From Lichenostomus cassidix (lineage: Eukaryota; Chordata; Aves; Passeriformes; Meliphagidae), in assembly GCA_008360975.2 (NCBI GenBank), contig CM039182.1, forward strand, positions 31,359,566 to 31,423,565: a stretch of DNA of 64,000 nucleotides. The letters run 5' to 3'. The position numbers and the translations under genes are program-made. Below, in pieces: positions 25,328 to 37,685 of the stretch. The notes under the pieces were generated by a model. The model was given only the letters and a program-made list of their open reading frames with translations. It was not told the DNA's origin and ran no database searches. The number at the start of each line of letters is the position of its first letter. The first letter of the stretch is position 1.

Positions 25328-27084
25328 CTAAATTAATAGACAAGACAAAAAAAATCCTCAAGAAATGTCAAAAGTTCTGCAATGAAACAGTTACTATACT
25401 AAGGTACCAAACACAGCTGAGTAAGTAATCTTCTCTAAGTGCACTCTGAGGGCCTTTTTCCCCACTAATCAAAATGAAGGAGCTATAACCTATTTAATAA
25501 ATAGCCTGAAATGGGAAATGGGTCAATAGGATCAATGGTTTGCTATTGGAGACTGAGGCAGCCTCCCTCTCTCCTTCTCTGCCCCTCCCTCTGTCAATCT
25601 TGAATTTAAAACACTGACCAAGCAGACAGTATAATGAAAATAAAATCCCTGAAACTATCAGAAAATAAAATCTAAAGTAAGACATCAGTAAATTTTCTGA
25701 TATAAAAGAATCATTCTGAAAACACAACAGATTTAGAATAAATACACGTAACCTGCCCTCCAGTCCACCTTTACAAATAACATAAATCCATACATTTTAT
25801 GATTAATCTACCCCAAATGTAATCAACAAAGAGCAAAATGCTGTGGGTTCTGCTTCATAGAAGTTACTTAGTATATTACTGTGGAGTGCTGTGCTACTGC
25901 TGGTGTTCAGGATCATTTGACATTTCCATTATTAGCTTGGATTTTCAAAGTTTTGCATTTCTCTTGGCTTTTTTAACCTCATTGGTCTGAAACTTGGCAC
26001 ATGAACCATCTGCCTAGATGAAAGATTATTCTTATCAGTTAAGCCATTACTTTGGTGCTATATTTCTGACAGTCACAGCAAGTTTGGCAATTTTTATTAC
26101 TTAACTAATGAAACTAGGTTGGCTGTCACCTGTCTGCACAGGAAACCTTCCCTTAATATTCACATTTTTAGAGGTGGCTCGAATGCCAGAGATAATGGGG
26201 ATGACAGATTGCAATGACAGTGACATGTCAGCTCTTTGGGGCACATTGATCCAACAAAATGTAAATAGACATTTCTCATCCTGAGGATGAATGCACAGAT
26301 CCTAGGTATAGTACAACCTAGTTGTACTGTGATACAACTGACTCTTTTCTGCTCTTTTCTGGAAACATCTGCATAATTAGCAGAAAACTATTGAAACAGC
26401 AAAGTGTCTGACTGCCTGCTTCACTGAGGTTTTGGGAAAACACAGAGGGATGGAGGGAGTTTGCAATCCTGGTTTCTGAAGACAGAGGGAAGGATGAGAG
26501 AGATCTGCTGCCTCTTGATCTGCTTACCTTCCCAGCCTCAGCGAGAGGATGGAGAGACAGACAGGCAGAAGGAAGGGAAGAGGACACACCACCAGTGTTA
26601 TACATCAGATGACCACATGCCTGCCACAGCACAGGGGGTGCACTGATGGTTCTGGTGGAACTCACACAACATCTATTTCCACATATAGTAATTCCATGGA
26701 ATTTGTTCACCACTTTGCCTGATTACAAACCAGCCACTGTAAGTGCTACAGAGGCGCAAGGCAGGGTGGAGAGGAAAGAGTCACAAGAGCCTTGAATAAT
26801 CCTCATCCCAACCACTCTGGTACAATCCCAGGTCAGCTTTTCCAGGCTGATGTAGATTGAAAGACTTAAGCTGTACAGAAGCTTTGGTTTATTTAAAATT
26901 GATGAACAAATTCCATTACTGTTCAGTCAAATAACTGCTGTTAATGAAAGATTTTTTTTTTTTAGGAATAGCAGCTCAGTAAGCTTTACAAAGGAAGTAA
27001 AAAATGTATTCTGCATTGAAAAAGCCCTCTGAGAGGAATCCTAAGACAAACAAAAAATGGGAAACATACAATACTGATCCTTAC
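25328..27084 (-). other. RAPGEF5 intron G-H (1.8 kb)
   Basis: This is a GT-AG intron. A poly-T run sits near 26,951-26,963. I recognise no repeat family, RNA gene or exon. Confidence 0.8.
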
Positions 27085-27182
27085 CAAAGAATCAGTCAGA
27101 TCTTTTCTGTATACAAACATACGACTGGATGACTCCAAAGATTTTGAGATAGCCAGGTCATTTGGTTGCAGTTCATGTTTTT
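27085..27182 (-). CDS. RAPGEF5: RAPGEF5 exon G: end of RA domain
   Basis: The exon is 98 nt: two bases completing Glu, then 32 codons. It encodes KHELQPNDLAISKSLESSSR and MFVYRKDLTDSL, the last strands of the RA fold. The ELQPNDLAISKSL stretch matches the ELQPND segment of RAPGEF5 and its EPAC counterpart (LKPNDVSVF). The acceptor is tttttacag and the donor gtaagg. Confidence 0.95.
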
Positions 27183-29784
27183 CTGTAAAAACAGCAAATA
27201 AAACACAGAAATTTCAGAACAGAAGCAAAAAGCTGTATTTGAGAATTAAAGGTACAATTGTATTTGTGAAGCCACATCAACTTCTTAGAAGGTAACTAAG
27301 CATCAAATTGTCTGTGGGGACCCATCATTTCCACCCTGTTCAGGCAATATAAAGGCAAGATATTTCTCATGGACTAGAGCACAAAAGCTCCCTGCTTCTG
27401 CTTTCAACCCGCACTTCACACAGAACAGAAAGAAACCCTTAAATCATCTAGTCTAGCCTCCTATGCCTTACAGAACATTTCATTTCAACCCAATGTGTCT
27501 ACTGCAAATGTAGTGAGTTTTGTTAGAGCAGAGTGTCTCAGCCTCCAAAGACTGAGCTGGTGTGTCACTGGAGACAAAACCAGGGGTGGAGATGAAATCA
27601 GTACCCATGGCCATTCAACAGGAAAAGAAGTTTAAAGGATCCCAACACCATAAAATTCACCCCACAGAGCAGAGCTGAGGAGTCCTTTATAACACAGCAT
27701 TTATGGTAATTCTTCTAGACCTGGAGTAATTAATTTAGGAAATATCTGAGTAGAAGAGCAGGACATTGGTAGCAAAGAGAAAGGACTTTTTTTTCCCCTC
27801 CACTCCAGAGTACTGATTCAGCTCTGTGGAATCTTAAACAAACTAGAGAAAGGTTTGGGGGGAAAATAAAGCAAAACCCCAAATACAGCTTAAAAAACTG
27901 CCCTGGAAAAACTGTCTCTTCCTGCAGACTCCAAGTAATCCTCTGGAGACCTGAGACATGGTAGACCCAAAACCACTAAAAGCACACTGACAGCTACCTT
28001 GGACTCTGCATTGCCCATGAGCAGTAGGACTAGGAGTCTGAGAGCCAAACATAATTTCAGACAATTTTCCCTTCTATCCATGCTCACTTATCCATTGATA
28101 CACAGATACATTGTGTTGAGCTATCATTATGTTTTTTCAAGGTCATTTTGAATCAAGAGCTTGCTTATCCAGTACAATAAAAACAGGTTCTCTAATGCTC
28201 ATACTGCTGGCCTCCACGAGGATGAAAGACCAGAGTTCTAAGTCACACAAACAGCAAAAACACAAAGCAGAAGAAAAGCATAGCAGGTTGGTGTTTATTA
28301 CTTGCAGCACAGGATGCGTAAGAAGGATACTGAAATTGTTGTACTTCAAACTAATTCTGGCAATGTGATGTAACTAAGTAATAGTTTAGGGGTTACAAAG
28401 GTCACGTACAAATGGCTTTCCTACTATACCTGCATTTTATTTATTGTTTCTCATTGAACAACCAAGTGACAACCACTTCTGTTTTGTGTCTTTCCTGGGA
28501 ACCAATATAGTATGTTTCATTATTTATGAATGGTTGGTTTTCTTTAGCTAAGCAGGCAGTTAGAACCAGATTTATTACTACCGGAGCAAAATTTGCCCTG
28601 CTCTTGAACAGCAGAGAAAGACCTGAAAAGCAAGAGCAATGCAGTGATTTTGCAGTGCTGTGAAATGCACTGGAGGTGACTCTGGGCACACACAAGGGTA
28701 AAAAGAGTATGCCTGAAAATTATGTAGTCTGGATGGCCAGGACATCCACATGTAATACTGGGACAGTTGCTCTGTGCCCAGGCTCTCAATAACCAGAGCA
28801 GGGCATCATCTCCCTGCCACCCATAACAGTGCACTCAAAGTATGTTTATTTAATTGAGCTCAGCATGCGGGAAAAAATGTGCCTTTCTGCTTCTGAACCA
28901 AAGAAATAAACAGAACAAGCCAGCATTTCTGTGTATTTCATTTAACTAGACTGACGAAGAAGTAGCAATGAATGCTGTAACTTTAAAGGCGTGTCCTTTT
29001 TCTTAGGAGGTCAACATCCCCCAACTATGAGAATATTGACAAGATATTCTACAATCTTAGTCCTTTCTGTAAATGTAGCTTCACACTTCTATGCACTAGT
29101 TAAATTGCTTCCAAAAGACACCACAATGATCAAAACAATCTGACCAAGGAGCTTGAGACCTGCCAAACACCAAAGATCATCTTGGGACTTCGGCTCATCC
29201 CTAGGATCTCTCCATGATCACTCTAGTCTTTCTTAAAAAAGACTATAAGCCCTTCTGTTTAATGACTAACACTAAAACAACATGCAAAATATGTCAGTTG
29301 TAAGGAAAACTGCTTACAAAATATTGCTGAGATTGCTCTCAATATCTGATTTGTGCAAACACGTCTTCCTCCTTTCTCCGCAAACATATTTGTTACCCAT
29401 GCCATAAATGAGGAAACAGCTATGCATATAGTATTTGCTATTCCCTTCTATATTTTTAAAGCAAGCCAAGCCTTATTTCCTTCAAAATTAATTTAAATTC
29501 CAAAGCAGGAGATTCATCTGTGGAAAAGAAATAAAATCTTGCAATACTGCTGGAGACTGAGAGTTCTTTACACTCCCTTCCCAGCCAGGAGATGCTACAT
29601 CCCACAGTACCCAAGAAAGAGCTGTTGCCATGGAAACAAGTCTCTGGGAAGCAGCTCCTCATTGTTCCCCTGGTCATCCAGCTGTGGGCCCATAGAGGAA
29701 CAGCTGTAATGCTGCATCAGAAAATATCAGCCCTCCCTCACCTGCAATAAAAGGTAAGTAATCAGACGAAGGGAAGTTATTTAC
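27183..29784 (-). other. RAPGEF5 intron F-G (2.6 kb)
   Basis: This is a GT-AG intron, mostly unique A+T-rich sequence. A roughly 100-bp piece at 27,421-27,520 resembles the 3' end of an old CR1-type or related amniote retroposon. The reading frames on either strand look incidental. Confidence 0.75.
27421..27520 (-). mobile_element. Possible ancient CR1-like 3' fragment
   Basis: The plus strand contains TCATCTAGTCTAGCCTCCT followed by sequence resembling the complement of old CR1/L3-family 3' ends in birds and turtles. The fragment is short and degraded, and the assignment is from pattern memory only. Confidence 0.4.
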
Positions 29785-29934
29785 CACCAGAGAATGAGAC
29801 TGTCACCAGCGCCAACTCCTCCTCGGGATACTGGATCTTTTCTGCCACGATCTTCAGTATCTCCTGAGCTGAAGTCGACACTTGAGCTTTCACGCTGACA
29901 TAAGAGTGCTCTGTTATATACACACGGCAGAAAA
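29785..29934 (-). CDS. RAPGEF5: RAPGEF5 exon F: Ras-association (RA) domain
   Basis: The exon is 150 nt: two bases, 49 codons, then one base of a split Glu codon. It encodes FCRVYITEHSYVSVKAQVST, a helix SAQEILKIVAEKIQYPEEEL, and the strand ALVTVSFSG. This is the ubiquitin-like RA fold, which in this protein is reported to bind activated M-Ras (hence the name MR-GEF). The acceptor is tttctgcag and the donor a weaker gtaaat. Confidence 0.95.
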
Positions 29935-32923
29935 CTGCAGAAAGGAAGAAAGACATGCTCAGCTGTAGGCAGAGATAGCTGAACAGAGCAACAAACAAAC
30001 TTGCAGATCCCACCACAGCAATGCCTCAGCTGCCTGGACACCGCAGAGAGGGCAGTCACTGCAGCCTGACACAAAGGACATGAAACTAAGCATAAACATC
30101 ACCACTTTTCCCCTTCCCATCTCCTGTCCCTGGGAAATGAGAGAGGCAAGCAAATGGAAACACAGAATCCCACAGCAATATCTATTTAAGACTTCCTACC
30201 ATGAGGATTTGCCACAGACAACTCCCTTCACTGCCTATCTTTGCAAACTCATCTGTCACCATCCTTCCTCCCTTCATTTTAGGTTCAGGTAAGTTACTGT
30301 CCTTTCAGTATATTTCATATCTGCTGCAGAAATTATTTAGGACCTCCACTTCCACATGGAACAGGCAGTTTTGCAAGAACAGTGCTCCCAGGTTTTCAAC
30401 CACTCCTGATAGCTTATCTGTCTAGACATCTAAACTACTTGCATTGCCGGAGCATTTTAGCACCAGCAGAGACAGTCCAAACAGCCATACTATCAGTTCT
30501 GATGATTCATTTCCTGAATCACAAGAAGCACATATAAATGGGACTGGTTTGGGGAAATGGACTCCCTACTTCCCTGGACTCCCTACTTCCAGTGAGGGCC
30601 ATGAGTTGGTTCAGCTCTGGGAATGCTGTGGTCAGTTTAGCAATTACCTTTTTCTGCTACAAAAAGGGACGTATGCTTTCTCTCCCTGCCAGAATTTTAG
30701 GTTTACATCTTTTCCTGAGCTTGCCCTAGCTAGTTCTTTGAAATATGGCTGCCACACTTAAAGGGGAAGAAACTGAGCTGCAGAGTTGCATAAATATTTT
30801 GAAAATTACATCAAATTAGATCTGCTAATCAGAATCGTCACAGCTCTTGGTTTCACACTCACTTCAGTGCTTAATTAAACTTTCCATTTCCTTCTACTCG
30901 AACACTTCTTCTTATAGATAGGCTGCTACCATGACAATACAGGACAACTTTTCTTCTCCAGAAATGCTGTATTTTTAAAAAATTATCTTTACTGTCAGAT
31001 GTATGTAGCAATATCCATTTGCTTGTCCTATAGATCTTCATGGCTTCAGGGCACTTTCATTAGTGGAGACTATGCCAGAAGTAGTTAAGAACTCTATCCT
31101 TAAAAATAAAAATAGGGTTTTTTTTTCTTGTAGTAAAGAAAAAATGAATATAAGAATGAAGGAGGAACTTAACATTGAGAATTGCGGAAAAAAGGTAATT
31201 TGATTTCATAATCCTTTTTTAAACTGTCTCCGCTGACAGAGTAAATGAGATGCTTATTCTACAGCAGACTCTCTCACCAGAATGGACACAACTCATGACG
31301 ATAGAGACATCCAACTGCACTTTAAATTACTAGGTAGAAAAATAAATTTTAAAAAATCTTACAGAAATATTTGGACTCCATATGCCGAGTGACACACGCT
31401 TCTTACAGTGAATTTGTTTGAAATGTTCTTTCTGCCATTTGCAAAGGGATGATGACAGCAGTGTCAATTTATAAATGCACTATTGATTCATCCTTTCTTT
31501 AACACTGAACTAAATCAACCCACAGGTCAGGTGCTCAAGCACAACCACCACAGTGACTCTCCCCCTCACACCTTTCCAACATTCTATCTGTGGTATCTCT
31601 TGGGATGGACCATGTCATCTCTCCACAGAGCCTGTGTTGCTCCCCTGTGAGAAGTAGGGAATGCCAGTGGGAGGAAGTGGCCATGGGCTGCAAGCTGCCC
31701 TGGTAATGATTGCAAAGAGGATAAAACACCTCTGGCTGTGGCATGGTGCAGCTTGGACAGACCCATCCACAAGCACCGTCCGTCAGACAACACTCCACCA
31801 CACAGGATTAGATGTCCACCCTCTGCATCTGTCTCTCCCTTCCCCAACTTCACTTTGGCTATTTCATTCCTTCAATTCCATCACAATCCGTGGCTCATGC
31901 TCTCAAGGAGTGAGAAAAAAGCAATTTAACTCAGTCAGGACTGGCCTTGCTGGGTCCTGTCCTGGTGACTGTCCCACCACAGTCACACCGTCTGTCCCCT
32001 CTCTTGTGCCAGTAGACTGTCCTTTCCAGTCACCCACAAGCTGTGTCCAACTTTGAAAGACCAGTGAGTGTGGGGGTTCTCATCCAGAAATAACACTTTT
32101 AGAAGAAGCCTTGATAACATAAACCTCAAAACCCCCTACATCTGAAGCACAAAAAGAGGATTATCTATCAGCAGCACATACTGTGCAAGTCTTTCAACTT
32201 GGCATCGAACGAGCTCAGTTTTTATTCTATCATAAATGAGCACTAAAAATACACTGACTTCAAGTGAACTTCCGGAGTTTTGTTCCCAGTAAGAAATAAA
32301 GATATACTGTCAAAGAGCGAGAGTGCCAGGTAGGAGGTCCTTCTGCTGTTCCCTGCTCCTGTACACAGTGTTCTCCTCTCTGCCTCCTTCCTACAGGCAT
32401 TACAGGAGGGTGACAGCCTCACTGGTCACAGTATTAGCAGTGATGGAGGGAAATTGCATTTTGAAATGGCTGACACTAAAGTGAAGTGGCACCTTGCACT
32501 CCACGCAGAGGTGTTTTCGAGCAGAGAAGGAACTAAGGCACATTCCCAGAGTTAGCAGATCCTGGCCCATTTCATGTGACAGGCTTATTCACCTTTCACA
32601 ACCAAGATATAGGTCAAGAGACCGAGAGCATGAAATGGAGCAGAAGAAATGCCTGGTGGACAGGCTGCCAGCACACCTGGGAGGCACACAGGACTCTGAC
32701 AGGGGTGCAGGAGGAACCGCACAGGGCAAAAACCCCTTGAGTACCATGGCACTCTTGACCCCTGCAAACCAGGAGAGAGGAAGGTAAATTTGCACAGTCT
32801 TTCTTATGTCCCTTAGGTCCTGTTCAAAAGCTGTAAGTCAGTTAAAGAATATTTACACTGAATCCCTTGAGAAACAATTTTATAGTTTTTGAGCTTTTCC
32901 TTTGCTCTTTCATTTATACTCAC
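29935..32923 (-). other. RAPGEF5 intron E-F (3.0 kb)
   Basis: This is a GT-AG intron. A stretch at about 31,530-32,060 is visibly more G+C-rich and open in several frames, but it resembles no protein I know. A 17-bp imperfect direct duplication lies at 30,558-30,590. I see no recognised transposable element or RNA gene. Confidence 0.75.
30558..30590. repeat. Short tandem duplication, unit about 17 bp
   Basis: The unit TGGACTCCCTACTTCC occurs twice back to back within an intron. No function is inferred. Confidence 0.9.
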
Positions 32924-33002
32924 TTTCTTCTGTTTCATTCATGGTTCCTCTGTGCTGCAGCCAGTTCTCCTTTACACTGAACTGGTGGAAAAAGGTTTTA
33001 TT
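32924..33002 (-). CDS. RAPGEF5: RAPGEF5 exon E: REM-RA linker
   Basis: The exon is 79 nt: 26 codons plus one base of a split Ile codon. It encodes NKTFFHQFSVKENWLQHRG then TMNETEE. The FHQFS.KENWLQHRG segment is a hallmark of RAPGEF5 just before the RA domain. The equivalent EPAC segment reads differently. The donor is gtgagt. Confidence 0.95.
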
Positions 33003-33944
33003 CTGCGAGGGAGTGGAAAAGAAAGAAAGAAAGGGAAAAAAGAAAATAAGACAATAATGGTTTTTTTGCATCCCTGCTGTTTATAAAGCAGTAATTCATG
33101 GAATACATCATTCAACCCATATGTCTGGCCAAAAGGCTTCTGTATAGGAAGCACACTCACCCCTTCTTGGACTAGTAAACTGGGAGTTGCCTTACTAAAT
33201 AATGGCCAAGGTGGGGATTTTGGAGGAAGCAGGACATGCCAAGGCTAAGCAGCCTGCACAAGTCAAGGTTTCCTGTAGTCATGTTCAGAGCCCATTTCTT
33301 ATACACTTACACACATTTCTTATGTACAAATCAGCCTATTTAGCAATTTCACTACAATCTCATGTTCTGCCTTCCACATTTTTGCAGTAACATTTTAAGC
33401 TTATTACACACTTCAGCCCAGTAAAATTGACGAGCACAGCAATTCACCTCTGAGCACTTTGTACACCAACCTTCTCTGGCTGCAACTTCTCCCTCCAGTT
33501 AAATAGACAGATTCATGTTCCTCTCTTTTTGTCTGTCCCTGTCACAACAAATCCGCCCTCTGCTCTGTTTACTTGACATCCATGTCAATGCCTGTGTTCA
33601 GCCTGGTTTGCCCAGGTTCTACATCTCTCTAGCCCTGTGGGGACACACTCCCGGGCCTCTTCTGAATTTTGACATCTCAAAGCATCCTGTTAAGATGCTA
33701 ATACTGTCACAACCACTGCAGGTTAGCTCACACAGCTGGTATTTGAGTAAGGATGCACTCAAACGAAAAATAAAGTTCCTTAAGCAGCACTGCAGGTCTA
33801 ACCTCACTGATGTGTCCTGTCATGTTTTTGGTCAACAGTCACTTTCAGTTAAGAAGCCAAGAGAAGAGAAGGAAAAGTGGGCAGAGGGGAAAAGAGTGAG
33901 ATGGTAAATTATCTGGCAATCAACGACGATCAGGTTGGCATTAC
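33003..33944 (-). other. RAPGEF5 intron D-E (0.94 kb)
   Basis: This is a GT-AG intron ending in cactccctcgcag before exon E. The sequence looks unique. Pyrimidine-rich patches on the plus strand (for example 33,510-33,640) carry no recognised element. Confidence 0.8.
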
Positions 33945-33975
33945 CTTTCGATGAGGAGAATACTCATCTACAGTG
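33945..33975 (-). CDS. RAPGEF5: RAPGEF5 exon D: 31-nt microexon in the REM-RA linker
   Basis: One base completes the split His, then ten codons encode TVDEYSPHRK. The exon is flanked by ttctttcag and a consensus gtaatg donor. It corresponds to the TVDEYSP stretch in the linker of RAPGEF5. Its length is not a multiple of three, so skipping it would shift the frame and destroy the RA and catalytic domains. It must therefore be included for a full-length product. Confidence 0.92.
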
Positions 33976-34721
33976 CTGAAAGAAAAAGGAAAATCCCAGT
34001 TATTCTTTCCAGCCAAAGCTTAGGAAAAGGAAGTTTAAGCTGTCCCAAAGTTTACAACATCAGAAAGTTTTTAACACTAAATGGTCACTGCAGAAAGGCT
34101 GCAGACATTCTTCAGGAAAAACTAAAGGGGTGTGACTCAGCCAGAGAACTTTTCTTTGACTTGCATAATTGATGTAGTGAAAACCAACACTGCCAGCCTA
34201 TGAGCTGCTGAAGTAGACAAACACAGCAGTCAGGGTCATCCCCAAGGGCACAGCTCCTTCCTCTTCCCCAATGGCCAAACCACAGAAACAACTTCCATTT
34301 GTTGGAAAAACATGCCAATTAAGTTTCTTTTATAGGCACCATAACTATTAGTAAAATAATAACTCTGAGATTACTATTACAAGTGTTTTGCTTCTCAGCA
34401 GTGCAGAGAGAATGAAGGTACCACTTGAAGTTACAGACTGCAGCTTCTGAGGGAATTTTTCATCAGCTGCTCCACAAAGTATTGCTCTGTTTGTAAATAA
34501 TCCCAAATGAAATTGGAGCGAATGTTGAATCACAAACACTGCCCAACAAACATCAGAGAAAACTGAATAATTTAGCTTTAGTTTAAAGAAGAGATGATTT
34601 GTAAAAATGAAAATGCTACTTTTATCACTCATCACTTTACTGAGTTACAGAAGGATGGCAACAGAAATAAATTACACTCTGAATAAAAGAAGACTTGATC
34701 ACAAATATAATCAATACTTAC
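33976..34721 (-). other. RAPGEF5 intron C-D (0.75 kb)
   Basis: This is a GT-AG intron (gtaagt ... tttctttcag) with a good polypyrimidine tract. I found no repeat, RNA gene or exon in it. Confidence 0.8.
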
Positions 34722-34819
34722 TGACGGCGATGCATCCCAAGTATCTTCTGAAATTCTTTCAGGTCCTTCTCAAGAACGGGATATTCATACACATCATCTA
34801 ACACATTTCTGTATATAGT
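34722..34819 (-). CDS. RAPGEF5: RAPGEF5 exon C: end of REM domain
   Basis: The exon is 98 nt: 32 codons plus CA of a split His codon. It encodes TIYRNVLDDVYEYPVLEKDL and then KEFQKILGMHRR, the last REM helices and the start of the linker to the RA domain. The acceptor is ttttgtag and the donor is a strong gtaagt after CGTCA. Confidence 0.95.
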
Positions 34820-36593
34820 CTACAAAATAAAGCAGTATCTGCAAACATCTGGCAACTCAAACATAAGTCAATTCAGGCACTATCCTACTAAAACAAATTT
34901 TATTATATTTATGCAAAACCTATAAGGAAAGGATGTTCCTGTTTAAATTTCCAGACTGGTCAATATTCATCTTGCCTTTGAAGAAACACTCTTAGTACTG
35001 TGTACCAAGTGAGAGGGCAAAATGTTTGTACTATTTTGTCTATAAACAGGAAAATTTAAAACACTGCTTATGGCTATTACATGAAATCTGGGTAAGGTCA
35101 GAAGAACACATTCTAAGCATGACAACACACACACCATCATCACTAAACCAAAAGGATAACTAACAGGTTCATTAGTTTAGTACTTTTAAAATGGCAAATA
35201 TTCTACTTTAACTTTCCTCACATTTTAAACTGAATTGATATCTCCCACAAACTCCCACAACTCTCCCTAGCTGTAAACCAATACACAAATAAACCTTATA
35301 TCTGAATCTGGGGGAAGACATTGTCACAACTGAAATCCTAGGAAATATTTTCTCTACACTTTTTCAGAATCTGCATGTAGATCCTTCTCTTTCACTTCTA
35401 AGAAAACGAGAATCATGTATGAGCTAAGTCACCAGCTTTGCTTTAGCCCCCAAATTCACATATTTCTTCATGAATGATTTTAGCCCATGACCCTGTATGT
35501 TGGTTTTGCACATGTAACTGCAACCATCACTAACATTATTGCTGTTTAATATTGCTTCAAGAAGAGAAATTGTGAGACAGTGCAGAGCCACACATCTCTG
35601 TGGCCAGAAAACCAAGACAGGTAGAATTCAGTGTTACATAACTGATGCCTGAAATGATGCATCCCTTCCAGTACACCAATACACATCTAGGACCAAACAG
35701 CAAAATTCCTAAGGTCTCTGCTTCCATATGCAGTGTATCCTACTTAAAATACAAAACAAAACCAAAAAAAAAAGGAAGCTCAAGACTTTCTCCACATTTC
35801 ATTCAATGTTTCATGCCTTTGTCTTGAGCGAATGACTGAAGAGATAAAAGACCCTTAAAAATATCTCCAATTGCAGACAAAGAATCTCATCAGGAAAAGT
35901 GGAAGATACTGCAAAGTCTCCTAAAATACTCTCATCTTTCAATCAGCAGGGAAAAAAATATTGAAAAAAATCAGTAACCAGATAGATTTTAGGTAAGCAA
36001 CAATAGCACTATTTGCAAATTTACAAGGGAATCATAAAAGCTTTTGGAACTCATACAGAAATATCAGAAGAACTTTGCTAACAAGTAAGGGAAAAAATTT
36101 ATTTATTAAAAATACTTAAAACTGTGCTGCTCTCCATGTGCACCCAGCAAACATTAATGAACAGGACTTCACTCCTGAGTCAAAGTAGCATCTCTTGCAG
36201 ACACCTCAAAACTCTCTTTGTCTGTGATTCTCTGGATACTGACTGCAGACCCTGTTCTGACTGACATGATTGGTGAGTCCAAGGAACCTCCACATCTTTA
36301 TAGTTTTATTTCTTACCTTCCTAACTTCTCCCATTTCCTAGAAACCATGGGAGTTCCGTAAGTTTCATATGTTAAAGTAATGCTTTTAATGTTGGCGATA
36401 CAGGCTTTCCGTTCAAATTGACTATATTTAAGGGATTTAAAGAAGACACATGTAAATCATTTTATATTATAGATTTCATGGAGAAGATCTAAGTATGAAA
36501 AAATATCTTCTATCGATTTTGCTGTTGGGGCTTTTTTGGACACAGTATGTAATTAAACAGTCCTGAAATGCATCACAGAAATTGTTTCAATAC
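34820..36593 (-). other. RAPGEF5 intron B-C (1.8 kb)
   Basis: This is a GT-AG intron (gtattg ... ttttgtag). It is A+T-rich unique-looking sequence with short A/T homopolymers, for example near 35,762. I recognise no repeat family, RNA gene or additional exon. Confidence 0.8.
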
Positions 36594-36738
36594 CTTTAAA
36601 AATTGTTTTAAATGCTCATCTTCGTGTAGCCAGTCTTTGTAGAGAGAGGTCCACTGAGACACCAAATGCAAGACTTTTCTCTTCCTACAGGACACATCAG
36701 AGTCATCTTCTTTCCCTTGGTGGTTCTTAGCACAATAG
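36594..36738 (-). CDS. RAPGEF5: RAPGEF5 exon B: REM domain middle
   Basis: The exon is 145 nt: one base completing His, then 48 codons ending exactly at AAG. It encodes YCAKNHQGKEDDSD, a charged loop, then CRKRKVLHLVSQW and the helix SLYKDWLHEDEHLKQFLK. The RKRKVLHLVSQW core is characteristic of the RAPGEF5 REM domain. The donor is AAG|gtattg. The acceptor is the AC of the preceding AT-AC intron, so this exon depends on minor splicing. Confidence 0.95.
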
Positions 36739-36756
36739 GTGCAGTAGGTTAAGGAA
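36739..36756 (-). promoter_or_regulatory. U12 branch point TTCCTTAAC and terminal AC acceptor
   Basis: TTCCTTAAC (36,756-36,748) is the canonical U12 snRNA-pairing branch-site sequence. It is followed by CTACTGC and the terminal AC at 36,740-36,739. The short branch-to-acceptor distance and the lack of a long polypyrimidine tract are typical of minor-class introns. Confidence 0.92.
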
Positions 36757-37685
36757 CATATAATAAGGTCCCACAGAAACTTTAAAATTAACTGCTGGCA
36801 AAGACTTTGCAATAATCTCATTTGCTACTCAAAGATTTTTTATTTTTTTTTCACTACATTGCTCAGTTTTAAATGTTTTATCCTGTCTGGAGCTTTAGGG
36901 GTTTCGTTACTTTTGGGAATGAAATTCTCAGTAATAGGAATGTCAACTCATCCTCTGTGCCAACAGGATCTTTTTCCCTTACAGATTAAAAAGGTGAGTC
37001 TATAAAAGTAAAATCAACTCAAAAGGAATTATACAATGTTGAGTCATATCTTTTCTGAAGAACTGAGAATGAACCTTTGTCCTGCACACCAATGCCAATG
37101 TGAATGTCTGGGGGAAGGAGGGCAAAGCATCATTAACAATAACACAAAAAACAGGCAAAGAAAGTCAGTTTCTTTTTGCCTGCACAAATTACACTATCTG
37201 CAGAAGGAACACTATTTTAAAAAAATTAAAAAGTGAAAGACTATTTCTACCATTGCTCTCCATTCATATGGCAGAAACAGCCATGAGTTTATTCAAACAT
37301 TGATGCACAGCTTATGGAAGTCACTGGAAATATATGAAAATATACAATTCTTTTATCTCAGAATGAGTTAAGACTTAACATCCCATATTACATGATAAAA
37401 GGAGCAGAGAGTGTAAAATTCTTTGCTTTTTCTCCTTGTGCATTCTGAAATGCATTATGCACATGCAGGTATTCTAAGAATTAACATAACCTGGGGAGGT
37501 TTTAACTCCACTTTAAATTCTACCTTGTCACAGTTATAAAGATTTATTTACCTTTAAAACAAAAATTGACATAAAATTGCATTGTTCTTATGAGTTAGGT
37601 AACTATTTCAAAACCAGGCATCCAACTTTGATATAAGGCTCAACAATAGATAAAACTATGAGTAAGTGTGAATACAACATTCAAT

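Noticed and set aside
32494..32787. 97-codon plus-strand frame next to exon E
   Set aside because: It is antisense to the gene intron, has no recognisable domain, and has ordinary composition-driven openness.
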